Source: Micromonospora yangpuensis
Lineage (GTDB): Bacteria; Actinomycetota; Actinomycetes; Mycobacteriales; Micromonosporaceae
Length of the DNA stretch: 64,000 bases
Direction of reading: 5' to 3'
Assembly (NCBI RefSeq): GCF_900091615.1
Contig: NZ_FMIA01000002.1
Span: forward strand, 3,410,001 to 3,474,000
Below are positions 34,158 through 42,937 of the stretch, piece after piece (position 1 is the stretch's first letter; every line of letters starts with the position of its first letter). Below the pieces are notes generated by a model. That model saw only the letters and a list, made by a program, of their open reading frames with translations. It ran no database searches and was not told the origin of the DNA. Position numbers and translations under genes: made by a program.

Positions 34158-35102
34158 GTGGGTCGGTTCATCCTCCGTCGACTGTTGCAGTCGGCCGTCG
34201 TGCTGCTCGGGGTGACGCTCGTCGTCTTCCTGCTGCTGCAACTGGTCCCGGGCGATCCCGTCCGGGTGGCGCTCGGGACCCGGTTCGACCAGGAGACGTA
34301 CGACGCGCTGCGGGAACGCTCCGGGCTGGACCGGCCCCTGGTGGAGCAGTACCTCAGCTATGTCGCGCACGCCCTCACCGGCGACCTCGGCGTCAGCTTC
34401 CGCAGCGGGCAGCCGGTCACCACCATCGTGCTGGACCGGCTGCCCGCGACGCTCTCCCTGGCGGTGACCGCGGTGCTGCTGGCCCTGCTGGTCGCCGTCC
34501 CGCTGGGCGTGCTCTCCGCGGTGCGCAGTGGCTCGCTGCTGGACCACGCCGCCCGGGTGTTCAGCCAGTTCGGGGTCTCGGTGCCCGACTTCTGGATGGG
34601 CATCATGGCGATCCTGCTCTTCGCCGGCGTCCTCGGCTGGCTTCCCCCGTCGGGGTACGTGGCGTTGACCGACGACCCGCTGCGGTGGGCCTCCCACGTG
34701 ATCCTGCCGGCGGCCTCGGTCGGGCTGGTGACCGCCTCGATCCTGACCCGCTTCATCCGGTCCTCGGTCCTGGAGGTGCTCTCCGAGGACTACGTACGCA
34801 CCGCGGAGGCCAAGGGCCTGCGGCCCCGGGTGGTGGTGTCACGGCACGTGCTGCGCAACGCGTTGATCCCGGTGGTGACCGTGGTGGCGGTGCAGGTGGC
34901 CAGCCTGGTGGGCGGGGTGATCGTGATCGAGGTGCTGTTCGCCTGGCCGGGCGTCGGCCGGCTGACCTACGACGCGGTCCAGGCCCGCGACTATCCGGTG
35001 CTGCAGGGCGCCGTGCTCTTCGTCGCCAGCCTGTTCCTGCTGGTGAACCTGCTGGTGGACATCCTCTACGCCCGCCTCGACCCGCGGATCACCCTCCGAT
35101 GA
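34158..35102 (+). CDS. Dipeptide-type ABC transporter permease (DppB-like)
   Basis: A 314-residue permease with six predicted membrane segments. It begins with FILRRLLQSAVVLLGVTLVV and LLLQLVPGDPVRVALGTRFD, the N-terminal hallmark of DppB/OppB proteins. The EAA region is TAEAKGLRPRVVVSRHVLRN. It starts 19 bases after the binding-protein gene, and its stop overlaps the next permease start (ATGA). Confidence 0.9.
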   Translation: MGRFILRRLLQSAVVLLGVTLVVFLLLQLVPGDPVRVALGTRFDQETYDALRERSGLDRPLVEQYLSYVAHALTGDLGVSFRSGQPVTTIVLDRLPATLSLAVTAVLLALLVAVPLGVLSAVRSGSLLDHAARVFSQFGVSVPDFWMGIMAILLFAGVLGWLPPSGYVALTDDPLRWASHVILPAASVGLVTASILTRFIRSSVLEVLSEDYVRTAEAKGLRPRVVVSRHVLRNALIPVVTVVAVQVASLVGGVIVIEVLFAWPGVGRLTYDAVQARDYPVLQGAVLFVASLFLLVNLLVDILYARLDPRITLR

Positions 35103-36004
35103 CCGGCCACCGCGACGCCGCGTCGACCGGCCCCGACGACGGCACCTGGCGCCGGGTGTTGACGGCGCTGCGCCATGACCCGCTCGCCCTGGGCGGCGCC
35201 CTGGTGCTGCTGGTCCTGCTCGTGGTCGGGGTGGCCGGGCAGTGGCTCGCCCCGGCCGGGATCAACGAGGTCGACGTGGACCGGATGTTGCAACCGCCCA
35301 GCCTGGACCACCCGTTCGGCACCGACGAACTCGGCCGCGACGTGCTCAGTCGGGTGCTGGTCGCCGCCCGGGTGTCGTTGCAGGTCGGCCTGGTCAGCGT
35401 GGGCATCGCGCTGACCGTCGGGGTCACCGTCGGGCTGCTGGCCGGGTACTACCGGGGCTGGGCCGACAACGTGCTGATGCGCGGCATGGACGTGTTGTTC
35501 GCGTTCCCGGTGCTGCTGCTGGCCGTGGCCATCGTGGCGGTGCTCGGGCCCGGCCTGCGTACCGCGATGGTGGCGATCGGGGTGGTCTACACGCCGATCT
35601 TCGCCCGGGTCACCCGGGCCAGCGTGCTGGCGGTCCGGGAACAGGACTTCGTCCGGGCCGCCATCTCCATCGGCACCTCCGACCTGCGCATCATGCGCCG
35701 GCACGTGCTGCCGAACGTGGCGGCGCCGCTGATCGTGCAGACCTCGCTGTCGCTGGCCTTCGCGATCCTCTCCGAGGCCGCGCTCTCCTTCCTCGGCCTC
35801 GGCATCCAGCCACCCGACCCGGCCTGGGGCAGGATGCTCTTCGACGGCCGGGGGTTCGTCACCGACGCCTGGTGGCTGGGGTTCTTCCCCGGAGCCGCGA
35901 TCTTCCTCACCGTGCTGGCGTTCAACCTGGTCGGTGACGCGCTGCGCGACGTGCTGGACCCGCGTCAGCTCACCGTCAACGAGGCCAGGAGGAGCAGCCG
36001 ATGA
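35099..36004 (+). CDS. Dipeptide-type ABC transporter permease (DppC-like)
   Basis: A 301-residue permease of the DppC/OppC type. The segment PFGTDELGRDVLSRVLVAAR after the first membrane helix is diagnostic, and the family features SEAALSFLGLGIQPPDPAWG and AFNLVGDALRDVLDPRQ follow. The start overlaps the DppB-like stop and the stop overlaps the first ATPase start, showing strong coupling. Confidence 0.9.
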   Translation: MTGHRDAASTGPDDGTWRRVLTALRHDPLALGGALVLLVLLVVGVAGQWLAPAGINEVDVDRMLQPPSLDHPFGTDELGRDVLSRVLVAARVSLQVGLVSVGIALTVGVTVGLLAGYYRGWADNVLMRGMDVLFAFPVLLLAVAIVAVLGPGLRTAMVAIGVVYTPIFARVTRASVLAVREQDFVRAAISIGTSDLRIMRRHVLPNVAAPLIVQTSLSLAFAILSEAALSFLGLGIQPPDPAWGRMLFDGRGFVTDAWWLGFFPGAAIFLTVLAFNLVGDALRDVLDPRQLTVNEARRSSR

Positions 36005-36981
36005 CGACCACCCGGGAGGTACTCGCCATCGAGGGTCTGACGGTGACCCTGGGCACCCGTCGTGGCCCGGCCCACGCGGTCGCCGGCGTCGACTGGTCGG
36101 TACGGGCCGGGCAGACCCTCGCCCTGGTCGGCGAGTCCGGCAGCGGCAAGAGCATGACGGTGCTGGCCGCGACCGGTCTGGCACCCCGCACGGCCCGGGT
36201 CACCGGGCAGGTCCGGCTGCTCGGCGAGGAGTTCACCACCCTGCCCGAGCAGCGGCGACGCCGGATGCGCGGTCGGCACGTCGGGTTCGTCTTCCAGGAC
36301 CCGATGACCTCGCTCAACCCGGTGCTGACCGTCGGCCGGCAGGTCGCCGAGGCCGGCGAGGAACACCTGGGGCTGACCCGTCGGCAGGCCCGCCGACGGG
36401 CGGTGGAACTGCTCGACCTGGTCGGTATCCCCTCGGCGGACCGGCGGGTCGACGAGCACCCGCACCAGTTCTCCGGGGGGATGCGGCAGCGGGCCGTCAT
36501 CGCCATGGCGTTGGCCTGCGAACCGGACCTGCTGATCGCCGACGAGCCGACCACCGCCCTGGACGTCACCACCCAGGCCCAGATCATCGAACTCGTCGCC
36601 GACCTGCAACGCCGACTCGGTACCGCGGTCGTCTGGATCACCCACGACCTGGGGGTGGTGGCCGGGGTCGCCGACACCGTGGCGGTCATGTACGGCGGAC
36701 GGATCGTCGAGCAGGGCACGGTCGACGAGGTGTTCGCCAGTCCGTCGCACCCGTACACCCGGGCGTTGCTGGCCGCCCGGCCCGACCCGGCGCGCTCCGG
36801 TGGTGACCTGCCGGCCATCCAGGGCTCCCCACCGAACCCACTGGACCTCCCCGCCGGCTGCGCGTTCTGGCCCCGCTGCCCGGTACGCGGCGACGCCCGC
36901 TGCGAAAACGAGCTGCCGCCGCTGACCGAGATCAGCCCGGGCCACCGGGTCCGTACCTTCTATCCACGGTCGGAGGCGTGA
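36001..36981 (+). CDS. Dipeptide-type ABC transporter ATPase (DppD-like)
   Basis: A 326-residue ATPase: Walker A LVGESGSGKSMTV, Q-loop FVFQDPMTSLNPVLTVGRQ, signature FSGGMRQRAVIAMAL, Walker B LLIADEPTTALDV and H-loop WITHDLGVVAGVADTVAVMY. The C-terminal oligo_HPY segment has the Cys-containing GCAFWPRCPVRGDARCENEL typical of DppD/OppD, where Fe-S binding has been described in some members. It is coupled to both neighbours. Confidence 0.9.
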   Translation: MTTTREVLAIEGLTVTLGTRRGPAHAVAGVDWSVRAGQTLALVGESGSGKSMTVLAATGLAPRTARVTGQVRLLGEEFTTLPEQRRRRMRGRHVGFVFQDPMTSLNPVLTVGRQVAEAGEEHLGLTRRQARRRAVELLDLVGIPSADRRVDEHPHQFSGGMRQRAVIAMALACEPDLLIADEPTTALDVTTQAQIIELVADLQRRLGTAVVWITHDLGVVAGVADTVAVMYGGRIVEQGTVDEVFASPSHPYTRALLAARPDPARSGGDLPAIQGSPPNPLDLPAGCAFWPRCPVRGDARCENELPPLTEISPGHRVRTFYPRSEA

Positions 36982-37988
36982 TGAGCACCGCGGCCGAGGC
37001 GGCGCACGTCGCCGAGCTCGACGACCTCAGGGTGTGGTTCCCGGTGCGCGGCGGCCCGCCGGTACGCGCCGTCGACGGGGTCTCACTGCGCATCCGGCGG
37101 GGGGAGACCCTCGGGCTGGTCGGGGAGTCCGGCAGCGGCAAGTCGACCACCGGGCTGGCGTTGCTGCGGCTGGTCGACCCGAGCGCCGGCCTGATCCGGG
37201 TGGCGGGCCAGGACGTCACCGGGTGGTCCCGACGTCGGCTGCGGGGGCTGCGCCGCCGGGTGGCGATGGTCTTCCAGGACCCGCAGGCGTCGCTGGACCC
37301 GCGCCGCACCATCGGCGAGAGCATCGCCGAGCCGCTGGTCGTGCACCGGCTGGCCGACTCCGCCCAGGCGCGTCGGCGTCGGGTCGGTGAGCTGCTGGAC
37401 CTGGTGGGTCTACGCGCCGAGGTGGCCGGGCGGCACCCGCACGAGCTCTCGGGTGGGCAACGGCAGCGGGTCGGCATCGCCCGTGCCCTGGCCGGTGAGC
37501 CGGACCTGATCGTCCTGGACGAGCCGATCGCCTCGCTCGATCTCAGCGTCCAGGCGCAGATCATGAACCTGCTGCGCAGCCTGCAACGGGACCTGTCGTT
37601 GACGTACCTGTTCATCGCCCACGACCTGGCGGCCGTGGAGCACATGAGCGACCGGGTCGCGGTGATGTACCTGGGTCGGATCGTGGAGACCGGCACCCCG
37701 GCGCAGCTGTACCGGGCGCCCGCCCACCCGTACACCGCCGCGTTGCTCTCGGCGATCCCGGTCGCCGATCCGCAGGTCGAACGGCACCGGCGGCGGATCA
37801 TCCTGCATGGTGACATCCCCAGTCCGACGAACCCGCCCAGCGGCTGCCGGTTCCGTACCCGCTGCCCGCAGGCCCGGGCGGACTGCGCCGACACCGAACC
37901 GCTGCTCGCCCCGGTGGCCGACGGACACCGGGTGGCCTGCCACTACGCCGGTACGGCGGTCGAGGCGATGCGCGCCGACGAGGGCTGA
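36981..37988 (+). CDS. Dipeptide-type ABC transporter ATPase (DppF-like)
   Basis: A 335-residue ATPase: Walker A LVGESGSGKSTTGL, Q-loop MVFQDPQASLDPRRTIGES, signature LSGGQRQRVGIARAL, Walker B LIVLDEPIASLDLS and H-loop LFIAHDLAAVEHMSDRVAVM. The C-terminal segment is NPPSGCRFRTRCPQARADCA. The ATG at 36981 shares one base with the preceding stop and has GGAGG upstream; a GTG three bases earlier is less well spaced. It is the last gene of the transporter operon. Confidence 0.9.
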   Translation: MSTAAEAAHVAELDDLRVWFPVRGGPPVRAVDGVSLRIRRGETLGLVGESGSGKSTTGLALLRLVDPSAGLIRVAGQDVTGWSRRRLRGLRRRVAMVFQDPQASLDPRRTIGESIAEPLVVHRLADSAQARRRRVGELLDLVGLRAEVAGRHPHELSGGQRQRVGIARALAGEPDLIVLDEPIASLDLSVQAQIMNLLRSLQRDLSLTYLFIAHDLAAVEHMSDRVAVMYLGRIVETGTPAQLYRAPAHPYTAALLSAIPVADPQVERHRRRIILHGDIPSPTNPPSGCRFRTRCPQARADCADTEPLLAPVADGHRVACHYAGTAVEAMRADEG

Positions 37989-38142
37989 ACGTGACCGACG
38001 AGTCGCTGTGACCGTGCTTACTCCGGAAAGCGGGAATCAGCGCGCGGGTCGAGGATTTGCAGCAGAGTGTGACTGTTGCGCTGATCCCCACCGGACGCCG
38101 GCTTCCCGCCGGTACCCCTGACCCATGGTCGGAGCCGAGCCG

Positions 38143-39426
38143 ATGACCGCACCGAGCAAGACCGTCGGCCCGCCGGCGGCGGCGCTGACCCCGGGCGAGC
38201 TGATGAGCACCGGGCAGCGGCTGCGCCTGGTCCTGGTGCTCGGCTCGCTGGTGGCGCTGGGCCCGCTGACCATCGACATGTACCTGCCCGCGTTCCCGGC
38301 GATCGTCGAGGACTTCCGGACCACCTCGGCGGCGGTGCAGCTGACCCTCACCGGCACCCTGGCGGGGTTGGCGGTCGGCCAGTTGCTGATCGGCCCGCTC
38401 TCCGACGCCGTCGGGCGGCGCCGGCCGCTGATCGCCGGCATCGTGCTGCACGTCGTGGCCTCGCTGCTCTGCGTGGTCGCGCCGACCATCGCGGTGCTCG
38501 GCGCGCTGCGGGTGGTGCAGGGTCTCGGGGTGGCGGCGACCTCGGTGGTGGCGATGGCCGTGGTACGGGACCTGTTCGGTGGGGTGGCCTTCGCCCGCCT
38601 GCTGTCCCGGCTGCTGCTGGTGATGGGTGCGGCACCGGTGCTCGCCCCGACCCTCGGCGGTGGGCTGCTGCGCTGGACGAACTGGCAGGGCGTGTTCGTC
38701 GCGCTGGCCGTCTTCGGGTTGCTGCTGGTCGGGGTCGCCGTGGTCGGCCTGGCCGAGACGCTGCCGCCGGCCCGACGACGGCGTGGGGGAGTGGTGGCGA
38801 CCGCCCGGGTGTACGGCTCGCTGCTGCGTGACCGTACCTTCGTGGGTCTGGTCCTGGTCGCCGGGCTGGCCATGGCGGCGCTGTTCGCCTACGTCTCCGG
38901 GTCGTCGTTCGTGCTGCAGGGACAGTACGGGCTCAACGAACAGGAGTTCGGACTGGCCTTCGGCGCGGGCGCGATCGGGTTGATCGGGGCGACCCAGTTC
39001 AACGTGCGGCTGCTGCGGTGGTGGTCGCCGCAGCGGATCCTGATGGTGGCCCTGGGCGTCGGCACCGGCGCCGGATTGGTGCTGCTCGCGGTGGCCGCGA
39101 CCGGGTTCGGTGGGCTGCCGAGTCTGTTGGTGTCGTTGTGGGTGGTACTGGCGGCGGCGGGTCTGGCCATGCCGAACGCGCCGGCCCTGGCGTTGTCCCG
39201 GCACGGTGAGGCGGCCGGCACCGCCTCGGCCCTGCTCGGGGCGGTGCAGTTCGGGGTGGGCGCGCTGGCGGCCCCGCTGGTGGGGGTGCTGGGCACCGGG
39301 GCGACGGCGATGGCCGTCGTGGTGGCCGGCGGAATGCTGGCCGCCACCGCGGTCCTGCTGGTCGTGGTGCGACCCGGTCGGCTCGCCGGCCTGGAGCCGG
39401 ATCCGGTGGCCGTGCCCGCGCACTGA
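38143..39426 (+). CDS. Bcr/CflA-type MFS drug exporter
   Basis: A 427-residue twelve-helix transporter. VALGPLTIDMYLPAFPAIVE in the first helix, GQLLIGPLSDAVGRRRPLIA in loop 2-3 and RVVQGLGVAATSVVAMAVVR match the Bcr/CflA family of multidrug exporters. The ATG at 38143 has GGAG eight bases upstream, while the ATG at 38125 has no ribosome site. It follows the peptide transporter operon after about 155 bases and probably has its own promoter. The substrate is unknown. Confidence 0.82.
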   Translation: MTAPSKTVGPPAAALTPGELMSTGQRLRLVLVLGSLVALGPLTIDMYLPAFPAIVEDFRTTSAAVQLTLTGTLAGLAVGQLLIGPLSDAVGRRRPLIAGIVLHVVASLLCVVAPTIAVLGALRVVQGLGVAATSVVAMAVVRDLFGGVAFARLLSRLLLVMGAAPVLAPTLGGGLLRWTNWQGVFVALAVFGLLLVGVAVVGLAETLPPARRRRGGVVATARVYGSLLRDRTFVGLVLVAGLAMAALFAYVSGSSFVLQGQYGLNEQEFGLAFGAGAIGLIGATQFNVRLLRWWSPQRILMVALGVGTGAGLVLLAVAATGFGGLPSLLVSLWVVLAAAGLAMPNAPALALSRHGEAAGTASALLGAVQFGVGALAAPLVGVLGTGATAMAVVVAGGMLAATAVLLVVVRPGRLAGLEPDPVAVPAH

Positions 39427-39499
39427 GCGGCGCGGCACCGAGCCGGCTCCGCCGGGCCGTCCGTGCGCCGAAGGTACCTGGGCGTCGCGGCGGTGCCGG

Positions 39500-40195
39500 T
39501 CAGGCGCCCGCCGTGCCGCCGGCGAGGACCTGGCGCGCCGATTCCCCCATCGGGTCGTCGCGCGTGGGCAGGCCCCGCACGATCGGCAGCATCTGCTCCT
39601 GGAACACCCCGTAGAGGCGCCGCAACTCCCGGGCCGGGTCGTCGGCGTCGTCGACCCGCAGGTCCCACAGCGGGTACGGCTCCTCGGAGATGACCGTGAT
39701 GGTCGCCGAGCCGGCCCCCTTGCGGTCCCCGCCGCTGTCCTCGCCCGCCTCGATGGCGCAGAGCAACCGTTCGACCAGGTCGGCCTCCGGGTCCTGCTGG
39801 TAACCGCGGACGATGGCCGCCAGGGTCTCGGGGCCGGCCAACCGGTTGCCCTGGGCGGCGAAACCGGACCCGACGTGCTGGCCCGACCAGGGCAGCGTCC
39901 TGGCACCGGTGAACGCGTGGGAGCGGCCCTGGGCGTCGACGACACCGGCCTGGCGGACGTCCCGTCCCGGGTCGTTGGCCAGCAGTTCGTCGAAGACCTC
40001 GCGGGGAGAGCGCCCCTCGGCGAGCATCGGCAGGCCGTCGTAGGCCAGGAAGGGGTTGTGGGTGGCCTGGGTGGCCACCGCCCCGGCACCGTTGCGCACG
40101 TGGGAGAGCAGCTTGCCCACCCCGGCGGTGGCGGTCAGGGCCGCCACCCCGAGCTGGCCGGTACGGGGACAGCGGGCGACGATGGAGAAGGTCAT
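39500..40195 (-). CDS. DUF1028 (Ntn-hydrolase-like) protein
   Basis: A 231-residue protein beginning MTFSIVARCPRTGQLGVAAL, the signature of DUF1028. A typical core follows: GAGAVATQATHNPFLAYDGL, QAGVVDAQGRSHAFTGARTL and SGFAAQGNRLAGPETLAA. The fold is that of an N-terminal-nucleophile hydrolase, but activity in this family is not established, so no reaction is assigned. It is convergent with the Bcr-type gene and divergent from the TetR gene. Confidence 0.8.
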   Translation of the reverse strand: MTFSIVARCPRTGQLGVAALTATAGVGKLLSHVRNGAGAVATQATHNPFLAYDGLPMLAEGRSPREVFDELLANDPGRDVRQAGVVDAQGRSHAFTGARTLPWSGQHVGSGFAAQGNRLAGPETLAAIVRGYQQDPEADLVERLLCAIEAGEDSGGDRKGAGSATITVISEEPYPLWDLRVDDADDPARELRRLYGVFQEQMLPIVRGLPTRDDPMGESARQVLAGGTAGA

Positions 40196-40287
40196 GGCCC
40201 CTCCCTACCCGCCCGGTGGGAATCCCATACGTGGCGGCGGTCCCACCCGGCTCGGTGGGCCGACCGGGATCGGGCAGGATGGTCGGC

Positions 40288-41070
40288 ATGCCCGGTGACC
40301 GCAGAACCGTCGTCGACCCGGCCCGGAGCCTGGCGATCCTCTGGCGCACCCGGGAGCCGGTCAGCCGGGGCGGCGGCCCGGCGCTCAGCGTCGACCGGAT
40401 CGTCCGCCAGGGCATCAAGATCGCCGATGCCGAAGGCCTCGGCGCCCTCACCATGCGGCGGGTGAGCGACGCCCTCGCCGTCGGCACCATGTCGGTCTAC
40501 ACCTACGTGCCGGGCAAGGCCGAACTGCTCGACGTCATGGTCGACACCGTGTACGCCGAGACCGCACGACCGGCCGAGCCGACCGGCTGGCGGGCCCGGC
40601 TGGAGCAGGTGGCCCGGGAGAACTGGGCGCTGTACCGACGTCACCCGTGGCTGCTGCAGGCCGAGACGTCCCGTCCGGTGCTCGGCCCCAACCTGATGGC
40701 CAAGTACGACTACGAACTACGCGCCGTCGACGGCGTCGGCCTGACCGACCTGGAGATGGACAGCGTGCTCACCCTGGTGCTCGGGCACGTCAAGAGCGCC
40801 GCCCGGGCCGCCTGGGACCAGGTGAACCTGGAACGCGACACCGGCCTGACCGAGGGACAGTGGTGGCAGTCGCACGCCCCCTACCTGAAGCGGTACGTCG
40901 GCGACGACACCTATCCCACCGCGACCCGGGTGGGCACCGCCGCCGGCCAGGCCCACGGCGCGGCCTACCACCCGGAGCACGCCTTCGAGTTCGGCCTGCA
41001 GCGGGTGCTCGACGGCATCGCCGTGGTGGTCGAGACCCGTACCACCGACACCGCGGGCCCGGCGAGCTGA
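40288..41070 (+). CDS. TetR-family transcriptional regulator
   Basis: A 260-residue regulator. The DNA-binding helices are at about 35-80: IVRQGIKIADAEGLGALTMR and VSDALAVGTMSVYTYVPGKA. The C-terminal ligand domain resembles TetR_C_1, as in tetracycline-repressor-like proteins with a C-terminal extension. The ATG at 40288 is preceded by GGCAGG at nine bases. It is divergent from the DUF1028 gene, and an autoregulatory operator could lie between them; no clear palindrome was identified. Confidence 0.8.
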   Translation: MPGDRRTVVDPARSLAILWRTREPVSRGGGPALSVDRIVRQGIKIADAEGLGALTMRRVSDALAVGTMSVYTYVPGKAELLDVMVDTVYAETARPAEPTGWRARLEQVARENWALYRRHPWLLQAETSRPVLGPNLMAKYDYELRAVDGVGLTDLEMDSVLTLVLGHVKSAARAAWDQVNLERDTGLTEGQWWQSHAPYLKRYVGDDTYPTATRVGTAAGQAHGAAYHPEHAFEFGLQRVLDGIAVVVETRTTDTAGPAS

Positions 41071-41089
41071 GTCGACACCGCTCGACGCC

Positions 41090-42052
41090 TCACCGGGCGA
41101 CGTGCGGGTTCCCGGCGGTCAACCGCAGCGTGAACCCACCGGGACCCCGCTGCATCGTGACGTGGTTGCAGGACTGGTAGGTGATCCACAGGCCGAGCCC
41201 ACCCGGGGCGTCACCGCCGGCCGGCAGGAGCCCGACGAACGGGTCCTTCGGACCGTCGCCGGCGTCGGCGACGGTGACGACCATCCGGTCGGGGGCCCGC
41301 CAGAGCCGGAACCGGACCGGTGGCTGGCCATGGCGCAGGGCGTTGGTCACCGCCTCGCTCACCGCCACCACCAGATCCTCGACGTCGTCGACCGGCAGCC
41401 GACCGTCATCGGCGGCGTAGACCGCCGCGCGGGCCTGCACCGGGGTCGGGTCGGTCAACTCCGCGACCGGCGTCGACTGCTGCACCGGGTCGGCCAGCAC
41501 CGGTCGCGGCTGGCCGAGGTACGTCACCGGGTCCTGGTAACCGGGGCTCGGCACGTGCCGGCCGTCGGCCGTGGCCACCCGGGGATGGGTGCGGGCGACG
41601 TCGTCGAGCACCGCGGGGGGAGTGGTGCGCAGGTCGTACGCGCACATGCTCCACAACGGGAACTCGTCATAGGCGTGGTTGATCGCCGACTCGTACCGCG
41701 CCCACCAGTCCCAGGTGGGGCCGAGCGCGACCGTCGGCACCTCGCCGACGACGCGGATCTGCCGGGCCCCCTCGGCCACAAACGAGCCGAACAGCCGCTG
41801 ATAGGACCGGATCGCGGCGGTGGGACGGGCGTACATCCGTCCACCGGGCAGGTAGGTGACCGCACAGTCGGCCGGCAGCTCCGCCCGGACCAACGCGGCG
41901 GTGCGCTTGCCCAGGGCGACCATCGTCGGCTCACCCGCCGCCACCCCGCCGAGCAGGAACGGCACCACCACGGCGAGCAGGTCCTCGTCGCCGGCGTAGC
42001 GGACCGCCTCGTGGTAGTAGCCCTGGTGTCCGGCCGCCGCCCCGGTCCTCAT
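41090..42052 (-). CDS. MEDS-domain anti-sigma regulatory factor (RsbW-like HATPase)
   Basis: A 320-residue protein. An N-terminal MEDS (DcmR-type sensory) domain occupies about 1-185 (GHQGYYHEAVRYAGDEDLLA). A C-terminal HATPase_c_2 domain of the RsbW/SpoIIAB type follows, with DLVVAVSEAVTNALRHGQ (N-box), VVTVADAGDGPKDPF and GLGLWITYQSCNHV (G-box). It should bind and phosphorylate an anti-sigma antagonist or sequester a sigma factor. Its ATG overlaps the stop of the upstream MEDS-STAS gene, so the two form a partner-switch pair. Confidence 0.8.
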   Translation of the reverse strand: MRTGAAAGHQGYYHEAVRYAGDEDLLAVVVPFLLGGVAAGEPTMVALGKRTAALVRAELPADCAVTYLPGGRMYARPTAAIRSYQRLFGSFVAEGARQIRVVGEVPTVALGPTWDWWARYESAINHAYDEFPLWSMCAYDLRTTPPAVLDDVARTHPRVATADGRHVPSPGYQDPVTYLGQPRPVLADPVQQSTPVAELTDPTPVQARAAVYAADDGRLPVDDVEDLVVAVSEAVTNALRHGQPPVRFRLWRAPDRMVVTVADAGDGPKDPFVGLLPAGGDAPGGLGLWITYQSCNHVTMQRGPGGFTLRLTAGNPHVAR

Positions 42053-42864
42053 CGCGCCGTCTCCACCCGGACGCGGGACAGGCTCAGCACCTCGACCAGG
42101 CGCGCGGCGGCGGTGCGCGAGGTCCGCAGCACCGCGGTCACCCCGTGCCGGCCGGCGTGCTCGTCCAGGTGGATCAGGGACCGGTGGTCGATGTAGCGCA
42201 GCTCGGCGGCGCTCACCTCCAACCGGCCGTCGACGCCGCGGGGATCGGCGTGTGTCAGCGCGGCCCGGAACAACTCGTGGTTGGTCGGATCCAACTCACC
42301 CACCAGGGCGCACTCCTCACCGGGCCCGGCGGCGAACAGCCGGAACAGCACCGACGCGTTGGTCTCGGGATGCAGGCAGGCCAGCTCGTCGACCGCCCGG
42401 TCACCGAGCACCCGCCGGTCGAAGGCACACAGCGCGGACATCGGTCGGGCCCGCATGTACCGGTCGACCAGGTGCTCGTACCGGGCGAACGCGGCACGCT
42501 CCGCCGGCCCCCGCACCAGCGAGGTCACGTCGGCCACCACCCGCAACCCGGTGAAGCCGGCGGCCAGCGCCTGCTCGGTGAGCGCCGCGTAGGCGCTCAC
42601 CTGGGCCTGCGGGTCGACCCGGCGGGCACCGAGGTAGGTGGTCGACAGCGGGACGACCCGGACGGCGTCGCGTCGGATCGCCTCGGTCAGGCCGGCGAGC
42701 CGACGCAGCGCGGGTGGCGGACCGTCGTCGGCCACGTACCAGACGCGTTGCCCGGTGGTCAGCCCCTCGTCGACGAACTCCCCGGCGCGGGCCACGAAGG
42801 CGGACGGGTCGTCGTAGGCCCAGCAGAGGTGACCGTACGACCCGGTCGGTGCCTGGTCGATCAC
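42049..42864 (-). CDS. MEDS-STAS domain protein (anti-sigma antagonist-like)
   Basis: A 271-residue protein. The N-terminal MEDS domain (about 5-175) starts GSYGHLCWAYDDPSAFVARA. The C-terminal 90 residues resemble a STAS domain (LEVSAAELRYIDHRSLIHLD), including a short segment where a phosphorylatable Ser could lie. The GTG at 42864 is preceded by GAGG. Together with the coupled HATPase gene this looks like a partner-switching module in which both partners carry the same sensory domain. Confidence 0.72.
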   Translation of the reverse strand: MIDQAPTGSYGHLCWAYDDPSAFVARAGEFVDEGLTTGQRVWYVADDGPPPALRRLAGLTEAIRRDAVRVVPLSTTYLGARRVDPQAQVSAYAALTEQALAAGFTGLRVVADVTSLVRGPAERAAFARYEHLVDRYMRARPMSALCAFDRRVLGDRAVDELACLHPETNASVLFRLFAAGPGEECALVGELDPTNHELFRAALTHADPRGVDGRLEVSAAELRYIDHRSLIHLDEHAGRHGVTAVLRTSRTAAARLVEVLSLSRVRVETAR

Positions 42865-42937
42865 CGCGAACGCCTCACGCCCGACAGTCTATGCCCTCAC
42901 CGGTCGGGACCTCGACGGCCACGTGCCCGGCACCGGT

